This document shows, piece after piece, positions 23,861 to 33,195 of a stretch of DNA of 55,086 nucleotides; position 1 is the first letter of the stretch, and each line of letters starts with the position of its first letter. The notes under the pieces are model-generated. The model saw nothing but the letters and a program-made list of their open reading frames with translations, was not told where the DNA came from and made no database searches. The stretch comes from Syntrophomonadaceae bacterium (GTDB taxonomy: Bacteria > Bacillota > Dethiobacteria > DTU022 > UBA8154), in assembly GCA_003563895.1 (NCBI GenBank), contig PWTK01000007.1:1-55086 (forward strand), in the 5' to 3' direction. Made by a program: the position numbers and the translations under genes.

Positions 23861-25285
23861 TCAGGAGAGAATGCCGAGGGCCCGCCAGTACCAAACAGAG
23901 GGAAAAATTGCCAGGTAGACGGCCAGCAGGTAACCGAGCCCATAGAATAACAGGTGGCGCTCCGACCAGGCATACCCCTTGAGGAGCTGGTTCGAGATGA
24001 TGGCAAAAGGCGACATGTAGTGCGTGATGGTGAAACACTGGATGATCCCGCTCACCATGCAGAGGACGAGGGGGTGGATGCCGAGCTCTGCCAGCCGCGG
24101 CGCAAAGGACATCATCACGGCCACGGTGGGGAGCCCGAACACCACGTCTATGAAGCGGTTCAGCAGAACCAAGGAAATGAGCACGAAAAGAAACAGGTAA
24201 ATGTTGAACGCAAAGCCGCTCACCACCGGCAGCAAGATATCCGCCAGCAGGTCGGTAAAGCCAATGGCATCAAAAACCGGAGGGAGCCCCATAATGGCGC
24301 CGATGAGGATAACCACGTCCCAGTTGATCCCCTCGGAAAAAGCGCCGGCGGTGAGCACGCCAAAGACGAACAGCAAAAACAGGGCCGCAGCGGTGATGGT
24401 CACGGCCTCCACCCCGTGGAGGGGGGTGGTCAAGTAACCCAAGAAGCAGGCCCCCAGGATCAGCGCGCAGCGCACTTCCCCGCGGGAGGGCAGCGGCAGT
24501 TCCTCCTCTGCTTCCAGGCAGGAGATCCCGTTTCCCAGGCGGGCGGGCCGGAAAATCATAAAAAGGTAGACCAGGATGAGGGCCGTGATCACCAACCAGG
24601 GCACCACCAGGGCCCTGGAATAGGTGAACCAATCCAGTCCCTCGCGCAGCTCGGCGGACAGAAGCCCCATGTTTATCGGACCGGCCAGGCTGCCCGTAAG
24701 CCAGCCGTTCCCGGGAACCATGATGGCCGTAAAAGCCACCAGGGCCAGAAAAGCAGATTCTTGCGACTGCTTCCTGAGCCCCAGCATGGTAATGATGTTG
24801 TAGACCAGGGGCATGATGAGGGCCATGCGGACCGTTATGGAAGGCGTCAGCAGGGAAAAAACGATCCCGATCAGCACCAGCGCCAGCGAAACGTGAACGA
24901 CGCTCCCGCCACACCTTCGCAGCACCAGCACCGTTATTCTCCTGCCCAGCCCGGTCGCCTGGATGGCATAGCCGAACAGGAACGCCGGGATAATGATCCA
25001 GACGGCCGATGACGTGAAACCGGCAAAAACTTTTTCATAGGGGAGGTTGCCCAGGAGAAGCAGCCCCATCATCAGGATCCCGGCAACCCCCCGTGGAAGC
25101 CTCCGCGGGTAAAAGATCCAGCAGGCCAGGGTAAAAAAAATCACCGCCAGCGCCCAGTGCGCCTGCCCGTCCAGGGCCGCCATGGGCTGCAGTATGTAAA
25201 AGGGCCCGAAGGCGGCTGCCGCAAAAACCGCCAAAAAGACCCATTTCAAAAGTTCCGTTCCCTTCCCCAAGCGCTCCACAGTCAA
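23861..25285 (-). CDS. SLC13/DASS-type anion permease
   Basis: 474 residues with about 12 membrane helices. It resembles sodium-coupled di/tricarboxylate or sulfate transporters: AVWIIIPAFLFGYAIQATGLGRRI early, TPSITVRMALIMPL in the middle, and FGLPTVAVMMSFAPRLAELGI and CFTITHYMSPFAIISNQ late. The classical SNT motifs of the dicarboxylate group are not evident, so the substrate is open. The start is uncertain: a TTG at 25285, with a GTG two codons further in. No strong ribosome site. It is convergent with the lipoprotein gene. Confidence 0.82.
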   Translation of the reverse strand: MTVERLGKGTELLKWVFLAVFAAAAFGPFYILQPMAALDGQAHWALAVIFFTLACWIFYPRRLPRGVAGILMMGLLLLGNLPYEKVFAGFTSSAVWIIIPAFLFGYAIQATGLGRRITVLVLRRCGGSVVHVSLALVLIGIVFSLLTPSITVRMALIMPLVYNIITMLGLRKQSQESAFLALVAFTAIMVPGNGWLTGSLAGPINMGLLSAELREGLDWFTYSRALVVPWLVITALILVYLFMIFRPARLGNGISCLEAEEELPLPSRGEVRCALILGACFLGYLTTPLHGVEAVTITAAALFLLFVFGVLTAGAFSEGINWDVVILIGAIMGLPPVFDAIGFTDLLADILLPVVSGFAFNIYLFLFVLISLVLLNRFIDVVFGLPTVAVMMSFAPRLAELGIHPLVLCMVSGIIQCFTITHYMSPFAIISNQLLKGYAWSERHLLFYGLGYLLAVYLAIFPSVWYWRALGILS

Positions 25286-25518
25286 GCCGCTTCACCCGCC
25301 TTTTTTCTCCGCGGCGAGACAGGCCGCCTGCATCTGCCGTTGCCGTCCCTTCCGGGATCGGGTATAATGGAAATCCCCACCATACCCGAAAAAACAAGTT
25401 GTCACTAAAATTCTCCCGAGAATCGGAAAACCCTGCCGGGTTTTCCCCCAGCTGGCCCGAAAGCCTATTTTTGCCCGGGCACGTTACAATTTGTATCTTA
25501 CGGAGCTGTGTTTGAGTT

Positions 25519-26010
25519 ATGGACACCCTGTCCCACGCCATTTGGGGAGCGATCTTCTTTGGCCGCAACGGGAAAAAAAGATACCGGGGCTACATCTGGG
25601 CCGTTTTCTTCGGGGTCCTCCCCGATGCCCTCCCCTTTACGGCTTTTATGCTGCTCCTGCTCTCCGGCGAGATCGGCCTCGCCACATCCCCCTGGGAGCT
25701 GCCGGAAGTGGTGGTAAGCTACAGGGTCGGGCACAGCTTCGTAACCGCCGGCGCTGCCCTGGCGGCAATTCTCCGTTTTTACCGGGCGCTCTTCATCCCC
25801 TTCCTGGCCTGGCCGCTGCACATCGTCATGGACATCTTCACCCACACCGAAGACCACGTGCCCACGTTGTTTTTGTATCCCCTGAGCGATATTCACCTTT
25901 CTTTTGTCTACTGGAGAGAAGAACCCCTTGTGGTCGTCGTCAACTATATCGCCATCGCCCTGGTGATTTATTTCCTGCTGCGCATACGGGGGTTCCCGGG
26001 CCGCCGTTAA
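25519..26010 (+). CDS. YdjM-like membrane-bound metal-dependent hydrolase
   Basis: 163 residues. MDTLSHAIWGAIFF at the start, GVLPDALPF, SYRVGHSFV and WPLHIVMDIFTHTEDHVP carry the His and Asp residues arranged as in the YdjM/YfhO-type inner-membrane metal-dependent hydrolases (DUF457 relatives). Four membrane helices are likely. Its cellular role is not known. The ATG start lacks a strong ribosome site; GGAG lies 15 bases away. It is convergent with the following minus-strand gene, with a terminator in between. Confidence 0.78.
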   Translation: MDTLSHAIWGAIFFGRNGKKRYRGYIWAVFFGVLPDALPFTAFMLLLLSGEIGLATSPWELPEVVVSYRVGHSFVTAGAALAAILRFYRALFIPFLAWPLHIVMDIFTHTEDHVPTLFLYPLSDIHLSFVYWREEPLVVVVNYIAIALVIYFLLRIRGFPGRR

Positions 26011-26050
26011 AAAAATTCCCGCCGGGGAGCAAATGAATCGCCCCCGGATT

Positions 26051-26082
26051 AAAAAAATGGGGAGCGCGGCTCTCCCCATTTT
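26051..26082. terminator. Bidirectional rho-independent terminator
   Basis: AAAATGGGGAGAG and its complement form a stem with T-runs on both sides. It separates the convergent YdjM-like gene and the floA-operon gene at 26188. Confidence 0.88.
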
Positions 26083-26187
26083 AACCGGCAGGCAAAATGA
26101 CAGAAGGGGCAAACTCCGCCTTCTTCAGCGCCGGCGGGGGCGCAGCCCACGAGGAGCCGGGAGGCAACCCGCCCAAAGGCCCGGGCC

Positions 26188-26760
26188 TTACCCCCTCCTG
26201 CGCCCGTACGGCCTTTTGGCCCTGGGCTGGCCAAGCACCTCGGAAGCCACGATGCCCAGGGGGATCTTTTCCCCCGTGAAAAGGCCCTGAAGCTCCCTTT
26301 CAAATGAACCGGTATCTCTCACCGGCAGCCCTTTTTTTCTTTGGGCACGGGCAGGACGGGCTTCGGGGCCGGCGGCCCCGGGGGAAGGCGTGGGGGGAGG
26401 AGCGGGCTTTTTTCCCCTTTCGGCCGCCCGGCGCCGGGCGGCCGCCTGCCTTCGTTCTGCCTCCCGGTCGTAAGGGGCATAGCTTTCGCCCCGGTAATAA
26501 TCATCCCCGCTTACCCGGGGCCCTTCAGCAGAGGGGGCTTCCCGCCCCGTTGACGAACCCTCTTCGCGCCTTTCCCTTTCGGGCGCGTCTCGACCTGTCT
26601 CGATTTCACCCCTCAGCTGCTCCAGCAGATCGCGGAAGGTAGAGCTGCCGGGAGGGCGGGGGGCAGAAGGTCCGCCTTTTTTCCTCTCTTCGCCCCTGAA
26701 GTACCTGGAGAGCGAAGACAAAATGACCATGATGATAATAATCAAAAAAAGCAGGTCCAT
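26188..26760 (-). CDS. Membrane-anchored, charged low-complexity protein downstream of floA
   Basis: 190 residues: one N-terminal membrane helix (MDLLFLIIIIMVILSSLSRY), then a long disordered Arg/Glu/Pro/Ala-rich region and a slightly more ordered C-terminal stretch (RDTGSFERELQGLFTGEKIPLGIVASEVLG) that may be the functional part. I do not recognise a named family. The ATG has GAGGTG nine bases upstream. It follows floA on the same strand after about 190 bases and may be co-expressed with it. A terminator follows. Confidence 0.75.
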   Translation of the reverse strand: MDLLFLIIIIMVILSSLSRYFRGEERKKGGPSAPRPPGSSTFRDLLEQLRGEIETGRDAPERERREEGSSTGREAPSAEGPRVSGDDYYRGESYAPYDREAERRQAAARRRAAERGKKPAPPPTPSPGAAGPEARPARAQRKKGLPVRDTGSFERELQGLFTGEKIPLGIVASEVLGQPRAKRPYGRRRG

Positions 26761-26950
26761 ATAGAAAACACCTCACCGGCTGAAAAAATCTCGAAATGCA
26801 GCGGGGAAAACTCCGCTCTTCAAATCCCGCAGCGCGCTGCAGCGCCGTTGTTGAAGCTTCCTTCCCGCGAGGACAAGAGCCGGCCTTGCCGGCAAGGCCT
26901 CATCCCTATAAACAGCGGGACCCTGCAGCACCAAACGTGCAGTCCCAGCG

Positions 26951-27952
26951 CTATTGGTCCTGTTGGCCTTCCTCCCTGCCGTCAGGACCCAGCTTGGAGA
27001 TGGAATCCCGCATCTGGGTGTCCGACTGGATGTTTTGCAGGTTGTAATAATCCATCACGCCCAGCTTGCCTTCCCGCAGAGCCTGGGCCATGGCCTTGGG
27101 CACTTCCGCTTCCGCTTCCACCACCTTGGCCCGCATCTCCTGGACGGAAGCCTTCATCTCCTGTTCCCGGGCCACCGCCATGGCCCGCCTCTCCTCGGCC
27201 TTGGCCTGGGCGATGCGCTTGTCGGCTTCGGCCTGGTCCGTCTGAAGCTGGGCCCCGATGTTTTTGCCCACATCCACATCGGCAATGTCGATGGAGAGGA
27301 TTTCAAAAGCCGTACCCGCATCCAACCCCTTTTTCAGCACGGTATGCGAGATGGCATCCGGGTTTTCCAGCACCTCTTTGTGGTTCTGGGCGGACCCGAT
27401 GGTGGAAACCATCCCTTCCCCTACGCGGGCGATAATGGTCTCTTCCCCGGCCCCTCCGACGAGACGCTCGATGTTGGCCCGAACTGTCACCCGGGCCCTG
27501 GCCTTCACCTCGATGCCGTCGCTGGCCACAGCAGCCACAACGGGCGTTTCAATCACCTTGGGGTTCACGCTCATCTGCACCGCCTTCAACACATCCCGCC
27601 CGGCCAGGTCGATGGCGGCCCCCCGCTCAAACCCCAGCTCGATATTCGCCCGCTGGGCGGCGATCAGGGCATCGACCACGTTGTCCACATTTCCCCCGGC
27701 CAGGTAATGACCCTCCAGCTTGTTCACGTTCAGATCCAGCCCCGCCTTGGTGGCCTTGATCAGAGGCTCCACCACCTTGGCCGGGACCACCCGCCGCAGC
27801 CTCATCCCGATCAGGGTAACGATCCCCACGCGCACCCCGGCAGCCAGGGCGGCAATCCACAGCCTCAAAGGAATAAAGCTGAACAGTACCGAAAAACCGA
27901 TAACGATAACAACGATCAACACTAAAAAGGGCAACAGTTCGGCCAAAATCAT
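26951..27952 (-). CDS. floA: Flotillin-like protein FloA
   Basis: 333 residues, the usual FloA size. The N-terminus is a membrane hairpin ([36 protein letters not shown]), then the PHB/SPFH region ([42 protein letters not shown]), and a C-terminal coiled coil rich in Glu and Ala ([46 protein letters not shown]). FloA scaffolds functional membrane microdomains. It follows nfeD on the same strand, the conserved FloA/NfeD pairing. A ribosome site (GAGGAAAGGAG) is near the ATG. Confidence 0.96.
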   Translation of the reverse strand: MILAELLPFLVLIVVIVIGFSVLFSFIPLRLWIAALAAGVRVGIVTLIGMRLRRVVPAKVVEPLIKATKAGLDLNVNKLEGHYLAGGNVDNVVDALIAAQRANIELGFERGAAIDLAGRDVLKAVQMSVNPKVIETPVVAAVASDGIEVKARARVTVRANIERLVGGAGEETIIARVGEGMVSTIGSAQNHKEVLENPDAISHTVLKKGLDAGTAFEILSIDIADVDVGKNIGAQLQTDQAEADKRIAQAKAEERRAMAVAREQEMKASVQEMRAKVVEAEAEVPKAMAQALREGKLGVMDYYNLQNIQSDTQMRDSISKLGPDGREEGQQDQ

Positions 27953-28133
27953 TCTCCTTTCCTCGCCTTAAATATTTCACCCATTCCTTCAACCCGGTTC
28001 TGTAAAACATAATTGCGGTGCCTTATTATCTTGCCCAAAAAGTTTATCATTCTGCCTGGTGGTCGTTGTTTCCGGTGAATTACATTGGCTGCTTGCTGTA
28101 TATGTGTGAAGGAACACCCGGATTGCACCGCCT

Positions 28134-29435
28134 TCATTTCACTGGACGGACGACGATCCGCCCTCCCTCCACCCTGACAACCTCTACGGTCTCATCCGCA
28201 TAGATATATACTCCTTCGCTGACCGTGTCGAACCTTTTTCCTTCGATTTCCACCGTTCCGGAGGGGCGCAGGGGGGTCACGGCCCGGCCCTTTTTCCCCA
28301 TAAGGGCGCTGTAATCATCTGAGGTGCTATAGCCCGCCTCCCGGGTGGCCGCGTCGGAGAGCACAAAGCTGCGCAGGAGGCCTTTCCGTCGAAAATACCG
28401 GTATGCCGCGTAGCCCGCCCCCGCGGAGATGAAAAAGGAGATGAAAAGCATGTAGAACCCCAGGGCTGTCGAGGCCGCAGCGAGCACGATGGCCACAAAG
28501 ACCGCCACCAGGCCGCCGACCCCGAAAATGCCAAAACCCGGCACAAAAGCCTCCACCAGGAGGGAGGAGATGCCGAGCAGAAAGAGAAAAATGGCCTGCC
28601 ATCCGCTTACCCCGGTGAAAAAATGCCCGCCAAAATAGAGGCCAAAGCAGATCAAACTTAAGAACCCGCCCACGCCGAAGCCTGCCGTCAGGACCTCTAC
28701 GAACAGGAAGAAAAAGCCTAATATCAAAAGGAGGGTGGCTACTACAGGATTGATCAGCCACCCGCTCAAGTTTTCCCAAAAGCTCGGCGAGGTGCGGACC
28801 AGCTCCGCCTCAGGCAAACCCACGGCCTCCAGGATCTCCTCGAGATCATTGGCGCTGCCGTCGCTGAATTCCAGGTCTTCCGCTTCACCGGCGGTAAGGG
28901 TCAAAAGCTCTCCGCGCTCCACCAGGTCTTCGATGCTTATGTCCTTACGCACCATCGCCTCTGCCAGGCGGGGATCCTTCCCCTGCCTCTCCGCCGCGCC
29001 CCTCATCTCCGCTTCCCAAAAGGAGAGAAACTTCTCATCCACCTCCCCGCCGCCCATAATGACCGGCTCGGCGGCCCCGATGGTGGCCCCCGGTGCCATG
29101 AAAAAGCCGTCTGCCGCCAGCGCCAGGTAAGCCCCTGCGGAGAGGGCATCGGTGTTCACGTACACGTAAACCGGTGCCTCAAAGGCATCCAGCAGCTTTT
29201 TTGCTTTCTGGGCCGTGTCGATATAGCCGCCGGGGGTGTCCATATCCAGCACAATCGCTGGAGCGCCGGCCCCATCTGCCTCTTCCAGGGAACGCTCCAG
29301 GAAAAGCAGCCACCCCGGCTCAATTTGGTCCCGCACGGGAATCACGTAGACGGGCGAGGAGCCGGCCTGAAAGGCCACTGCGCCGAACAAAACCAGCGAT
29401 AAAAGAATCAAAACAGCGGCAATTTTTTTATTCAA
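28134..29435 (-). CDS. NfeD family membrane serine protease
   Basis: 433 residues of the long NfeD class. An N-terminal signal or anchor leads to a ClpP-like protease domain (DMDTPGGYIDTAQ; DALSAGAYLALAA containing the expected nucleophile Ser). Four to five membrane helices follow (about 235-375), then a C-terminal OB-fold (GKKGRAVTPLRPSGTVEIEGKRFD). Long NfeD proteins work with the flotillin encoded downstream (181 bases away), and archaeal homologues cleave the C-terminal tail of stomatin. The TTG start has CAGGAGG upstream. No clear sigma-A promoter was seen in the AT-rich upstream region. Confidence 0.94.
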   Translation of the reverse strand: MNKKIAAVLILLSLVLFGAVAFQAGSSPVYVIPVRDQIEPGWLLFLERSLEEADGAGAPAIVLDMDTPGGYIDTAQKAKKLLDAFEAPVYVYVNTDALSAGAYLALAADGFFMAPGATIGAAEPVIMGGGEVDEKFLSFWEAEMRGAAERQGKDPRLAEAMVRKDISIEDLVERGELLTLTAGEAEDLEFSDGSANDLEEILEAVGLPEAELVRTSPSFWENLSGWLINPVVATLLLILGFFFLFVEVLTAGFGVGGFLSLICFGLYFGGHFFTGVSGWQAIFLFLLGISSLLVEAFVPGFGIFGVGGLVAVFVAIVLAAASTALGFYMLFISFFISAGAGYAAYRYFRRKGLLRSFVLSDAATREAGYSTSDDYSALMGKKGRAVTPLRPSGTVEIEGKRFDTVSEGVYIYADETVEVVRVEGGRIVVRPVK

Positions 29436-30127
29436 GGGGGGCCTCCTGTGAATGGGAAAATGAAATCAGCCTGAGCCTAAGACGGGAGGTAAGAACTTCT
29501 CATTACTGAACAGTGATTGACTGAAATATAAGGTAATAGAGAAGTATTCAACAGGAAACAAATAATTCCTCTATTGCCGCGATATCTTGCCGCAAAAAAA
29601 GCAAAGAAAAAACCCCTTTTAACTCGGAGCTTAAATATATAAAGTATTATTTGACTATCTATAGTTTATCATACTATTTAGCATTAAGTACGCCCCGGCG
29701 AAAATTATTTCGCCCGGCGAAAAAACTCAATAGCAACAGCGGATTCTCCCGGAAAAGAAGCCGATATTCGCCGGGAGGGCACAGCTGACAGCTGGGCCAA
29801 GCAGGAAGTCATAAATCTGTTAAGAACCGCCTGCCAGTATGCTTCCCGATAGTAAGCGGCGGCCAGGGCGAGAAAGCCCGTGGCCGCACCGCTGCCGGCC
29901 GAGAGCGCCGGGCAGGGGGCAGGAGATAATAATCGCTCCGCAGCCCCGAAAAAGGATACCCGCCCTATTTGCCGGCAACAGGAAACCCCGGCCGTCCTGT
30001 CAAAAACCGGGGCCACCCGTGCCAAACCAGTGCTTCATTGATCCATTTTCCGCCCGCCCGGAACGAAGTATCGGACGCCGCTTTGAGCGGCCTGTCCAAC
30101 CGCAGCAGCGAAAAAAGCGGCGGCTCA
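29436..30127. other. Intergenic region with short CCGGCGAAAA repeats
   Basis: 690 bases without a supported gene. The left part (29500-29690) is strongly AT-rich. CCGGCGAAAATTATTTCGCCCGG at 29695-29717 forms a small palindrome that overlaps a direct repeat of CCGGCGAAAA. A minus-strand frame at 29705-30025 is open but has no ribosome site and poor composition. Confidence 0.35.
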
Positions 30128-30415
30128 TCACGCTTCCTCGCCAGAGCGCACTTTATCAGGGCTTGCCGCTTTAATAATGCGATCCATCCAGTGGCTGTAA
30201 TAGGAGATGGAACAGTTGCGCGGTGCAGCCTCATAAGTATTGTAGCAGTCCTCTGAACAGAAATACCGCATGCGGCAGCCTACAATCCTTTCCAGCCTTG
30301 GGGAGTAAGGACAGAGCTGCTCCCCGCAGAGATACTTGCTGCAGTAGGCTTCGTGAGGGTAGATTTCCTCTCCGCAAGTGGGACAGAATTCGGTGGTGCA
30401 GTTTTGTGTATACAC
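30128..30415 (-). CDS. Cysteine-rich zinc-ribbon protein, unknown function
   Basis: About 95 residues with eleven cysteines. The N-terminal half has FCPTCGEEIYPHEAYCSKYLC, a ribbon-like CPxC plus CxxxxC arrangement, and a second cluster CRMRYFCSEDC resembles a treble-clef or FYVE-like C-x5-C-x3-C motif. It probably binds one or two zinc ions and contacts nucleic acid or protein. I do not recognise a named family. The GTG at 30415 has a perfect GGAGGTGA site; the GTG three codons earlier overlaps that site. A strong promoter and a palindromic operator lie upstream, so it is probably tightly regulated. It is the only gene in its unit. Confidence 0.75.
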   Translation of the reverse strand: MYTQNCTTEFCPTCGEEIYPHEAYCSKYLCGEQLCPYSPRLERIVGCRMRYFCSEDCYNTYEAAPRNCSISYYSHWMDRIIKAASPDKVRSGEEA

Positions 30416-30435
30416 TTGGTTCACCTCCTCAAGGT

Positions 30436-30476
30436 AACACTATTAATTCCATAGTTATAATTTATTTAATAGTGTT
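30436..30476. promoter_or_regulatory. Palindromic operator before the zinc-ribbon gene
   Basis: Perfect 11-base arms AACACTATTAA (30436-30446) and TTAATAGTGTT (30466-30476) are separated by 19 bases, within the predicted 5' leader, just downstream of the promoter. It is a candidate repressor site; alternatively the transcript could form a hairpin. Confidence 0.6.
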
Positions 30477-30489
30477 TGCTTGATGTCAT

Positions 30490-30518
30490 ATTATAAGGGA
30501 CGGCCCGCCAAAAGTCAA
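30490..30518 (-). promoter_or_regulatory. SigA-type promoter for the zinc-ribbon gene
   Basis: On the minus strand TTGACT (complement of 30513-30518) and TATAAT (complement of 30490-30495) are separated by 17 bases. The start of transcription would fall near 30483, just before the palindrome. Confidence 0.75.
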
Positions 30519-30657
30519 CCGTTTTCAAAAAATAAAAAATTCACTTTAAAAATTGTTCAACTGGTAACATGCTCGTCCGCTTTCCACCCCGCCCCTGCCC
30601 CGAACTGTCCGGCATTTCACCGCACGCCGCCTCAAGGCCCATGGTGCAGAAGGCAAC

Positions 30658-30690
30658 AAAAAAACCCGGCGCCCTTTTGAAAGGACCGGG
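30658..30690 (-). terminator. Possible terminator
   Basis: On the minus strand CCCGG..CCTTT pairs with AAAGG..CCGGG, followed by a run of seven T. It lies about 320 bases downstream of the DUF4126 gene stop. The 30519-31008 gap holds no clear gene. Confidence 0.5.
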
Positions 30691-31008
30691 ATAGCACTTA
30701 CGCAATAATTGATTCTCCTGCAGAAACCAGGTTGCTGGCTGATAAAGAATTATTCCACACTTAATAGGGATAAAACACACTATATTTGATATCAGCACCT
30801 ATCTTTCAGTTAAAAAGAAAAACTTTCCTCCACTTTTATGATGCAGCGGGTGAAAAAGTGCCTTTTTCGGTGGAATCAATAATGTCATTCCACCAGGCGG
30901 GTCAGCCTGGCACAAGCGGGCTGGACTTTTGGCAGCACGGCTTTTGGCAAAGTTGGCTTTCGCCCCTGTCCCCTGCCAGGGCGCCTCCTGCCCCCTTGCA
31001 GGCCCTGC

Positions 31009-31587
31009 TCAACCGATGCGCACCCAGCCGGGTTTCCTTTGCTTCCTCCTGCGGATAAATTTTACCGCAAAGAAAACGGCCAGCCCGACAATGGCGATCA
31101 CCAGAAGGGGGAGCAGAACGGAAACCACCGCCATGACGGCCGAGACCGCGGTCTCCAGGGCGGACAGGATGGGGTTGGCCGTTCCGCCGGAAACCCCTGT
31201 GGAACCGGCATGCAGAAGGGAACTGGCCGTTTTGGTGGTCAGAGAAGCCCCGCCGCCGGCAATAATCGCCAGGGACCAGGCCACGAGAGGATCCATGTCC
31301 ACGATGACCGAGGCGGTGATGATCACTCCGGCCAGAGCTGCCGCCGGGGCAGCGGCGACGCCCAGGAGATTGTCCACCAGGGGAAACAGGTACGCCAGCA
31401 CCTCCAGGATGGTGGCCACCAGAAACACCGTAAAGGCGGGGTGACTGCCGATCCATTCAAAGCGGGGGGACAGCTCCAGGTGTCCCGTCATGGCCGCAGC
31501 GCTCAGCACCAAAAAAGGCAGGAAAATGCGGATGCCCGCCGTGGCGCTGAGCCCGATGCCGACCAAAACCGTGATAAAGAGTTCCAT
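31009..31587 (-). CDS. DUF4126 family membrane protein
   Basis: 192 residues with about five membrane helices. The N-terminal GIGLSATAGIRIFLPFLVLSAAAMTG, and WSLAIIAGGGASLTTKTASSLLHAGSTGVSGGTANP, match the glycine-rich and polar intramembrane pattern of DUF4126 proteins; function unknown. The ATG has AAAGGAGAG upstream. The C-terminus is a basic cytoplasmic tail (FIRRRKQRK). No partner gene is on the same strand nearby. Confidence 0.85.
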   Translation of the reverse strand: MELFITVLVGIGLSATAGIRIFLPFLVLSAAAMTGHLELSPRFEWIGSHPAFTVFLVATILEVLAYLFPLVDNLLGVAAAPAAALAGVIITASVIVDMDPLVAWSLAIIAGGGASLTTKTASSLLHAGSTGVSGGTANPILSALETAVSAVMAVVSVLLPLLVIAIVGLAVFFAVKFIRRRKQRKPGWVRIG

Positions 31588-32487
31588 CCCATCTCTCCTT
31601 TAAGCAAGCCGGCCGGAAACATGCCGACCGGAAGCATATGTGTCGCTTGGGCTTCCACTCCTATTCTACCACATCCCCATCAAAAACGACCCCCCCCTCT
31701 ACGCAAAAATAAGTGCGCCGCCCCCCTCCCTCAAAAAAAAGCCCCCACCTGTCGCACCGCCGGCCGCGGTCCCGGAACAGCGACAATCCCGGGAAAATAG
31801 CGGGGCCAAAGCTCCACCGCCGCCTGCGGAACCGGGGACACAGCGGAAAGATAACCCGGAACAAAGCTCAGAAGCCCGTTACCTCTGTCGATGCAGCCGC
31901 TAAAGCCGATAGAGTTTGCCTGCCCTGTCGCTTCCAAAAATTATATTGCCGCCGCCGGCAGATAGTGCTAAAATGCAAGTAAATGCGCGCGGCAAGACCC
32001 GCCGCGGGAATGTTCCGGCCATCCTTCCCTCCGCCTGACAGGGAAAAGGGATTTTGCGTTATCTTTCACCCATCCAGGTATACATTTTTCCCGGGAAACA
32101 TACCCGGCTGACACTGCGCCCGGGGATGATGCCGGGCAATCGACTGGAAGCCCTGCCTGTGCCTGCTTTTCCTTGGGCTTCACCCTTGCAAAAGGCCATG
32201 CGCCTTTACCAAAGGCGAGTGCCCGGCTAAAATAACGTGCAGTCGTAAAAAGGTTTTAGGCCCTTAATTCTCAATTTCTGAACAAAATTTGGCAAGAATT
32301 TTCGATAAGGCACCTTAAATGTTATGGTTCTGGCTTGTCCAGGTTGGGGTATTGCAGCTGGCTTAAGCCGGGCAGCTGCAGGAGGTGCTGGCCCTGGCTG
32401 CGGTTGTTCACCTGCCCGAGGCCGAACTGCAGAAATTGTCCCGCAGCCGTTTGAAAGCATGTTAACCGGGAAGCAGGGGGAATCGCG
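31588..32487. other. Intergenic region upstream of the ABC exporter
   Basis: 900 bases between the divergently oriented DUF4126 gene and the ABC exporter. Open frames are proline/lysine-rich noise. Some small inverted repeats occur (for example CCCGGGAAACATACCCGG near 32089). The end of the region contains TTAGGCCCTTAATTCT (32255-32270), which resembles a sequence near 49274. No promoter was convincingly assigned. Confidence 0.3.
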
Positions 32488-33195
32488 TTGAGCGGGACGC
32501 TGCTGACTGCCAAAAACATCCAGAAACGCTACCAGATGGGCGAAGTCACCGTGCACGCCCTGAAAGGCGTCGACTTGACCCTCTACGACGGGGAGCTGGT
32601 GGTTGTGCTGGGGCCAAGCGGTTCCGGCAAAAGCACGCTGCTCAATATCATCGGCGGCATGGATCAGGCCAGCGAAGGGGAGCTTTACTACGGTAACCTC
32701 CGCCTGCACGAGGCCGACGAGGGGGCGCTCACTCGGTACCGCCGCAGCGAAGTGGGTTTTATCTTCCAGTTCTACAACTTGATGCCCAACCTCACCGCCT
32801 ACGAAAACATCGCCCTCTCCGTGCAAATCGCCAGGGACCCCCTGGACCCGGATGAGCTCCTGGAACAGGTGGGCTTACGCGATCGCCGCGACCATTTCCC
32901 TTCACAGCTCTCCGGGGGGGAACAGCAACGCGTGGCCATCGCCAGGGGCCTGGCCAAAAACCCCAGCATGATGCTCTGTGACGAACCGACGGGTTCGCTG
33001 GACCTATCCTCGGGGATCCAGGTGTTGAAGCTGCTGCGGGATTTTTGCCTGAACTACCGGAAAACCGTGGTCATCATCACCCACAACACGGAAATCAGCC
33101 GGATGGCCGAGCGGGTGGTCTACATGAAAGACGGGTATATCGACCGGATCGAACGCAATGCATGCCCCGCAGCGCCGGAAAAGGTGAGCTGGTAA
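32488..33195 (+). CDS. ABC exporter ATP-binding protein (MacB/LolD-like)
   Basis: 235 residues with complete motifs: Walker [11 protein letters not shown]-loop [15 protein letters not shown], signature [15 protein letters not shown], Walker [13 protein letters not shown] and the H-loop IITHN. The LTAYENI and Q-loop context is the MacB/LolD/FtsE type, exporters that use a mechanotransmission permease. The TTG start lies behind AGGGGGA. The stop TAA overlaps the ATG of the permease (TAATG), showing translational coupling. Confidence 0.96.
   Translation: MSGTLLTAKNIQKRYQMGEVTVHALKGVDLTLYDGELVVVLGPSGSGKSTLLNIIGGMDQASEGELYYGNLRLHEADEGALTRYRRSEVGFIFQFYNLMPNLTAYENIALSVQIARDPLDPDELLEQVGLRDRRDHFPSQLSGGEQQRVAIARGLAKNPSMMLCDEPTGSLDLSSGIQVLKLLRDFCLNYRKTVVIITHNTEISRMAERVVYMKDGYIDRIERNACPAAPEKVSW

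Noticed and set aside
29705..30025. Minus-strand frame of 106 codons in the gap beside the zinc-ribbon gene
   Set aside because: No ribosome site, Ala/Ser/Arg-rich composition and no known motif.
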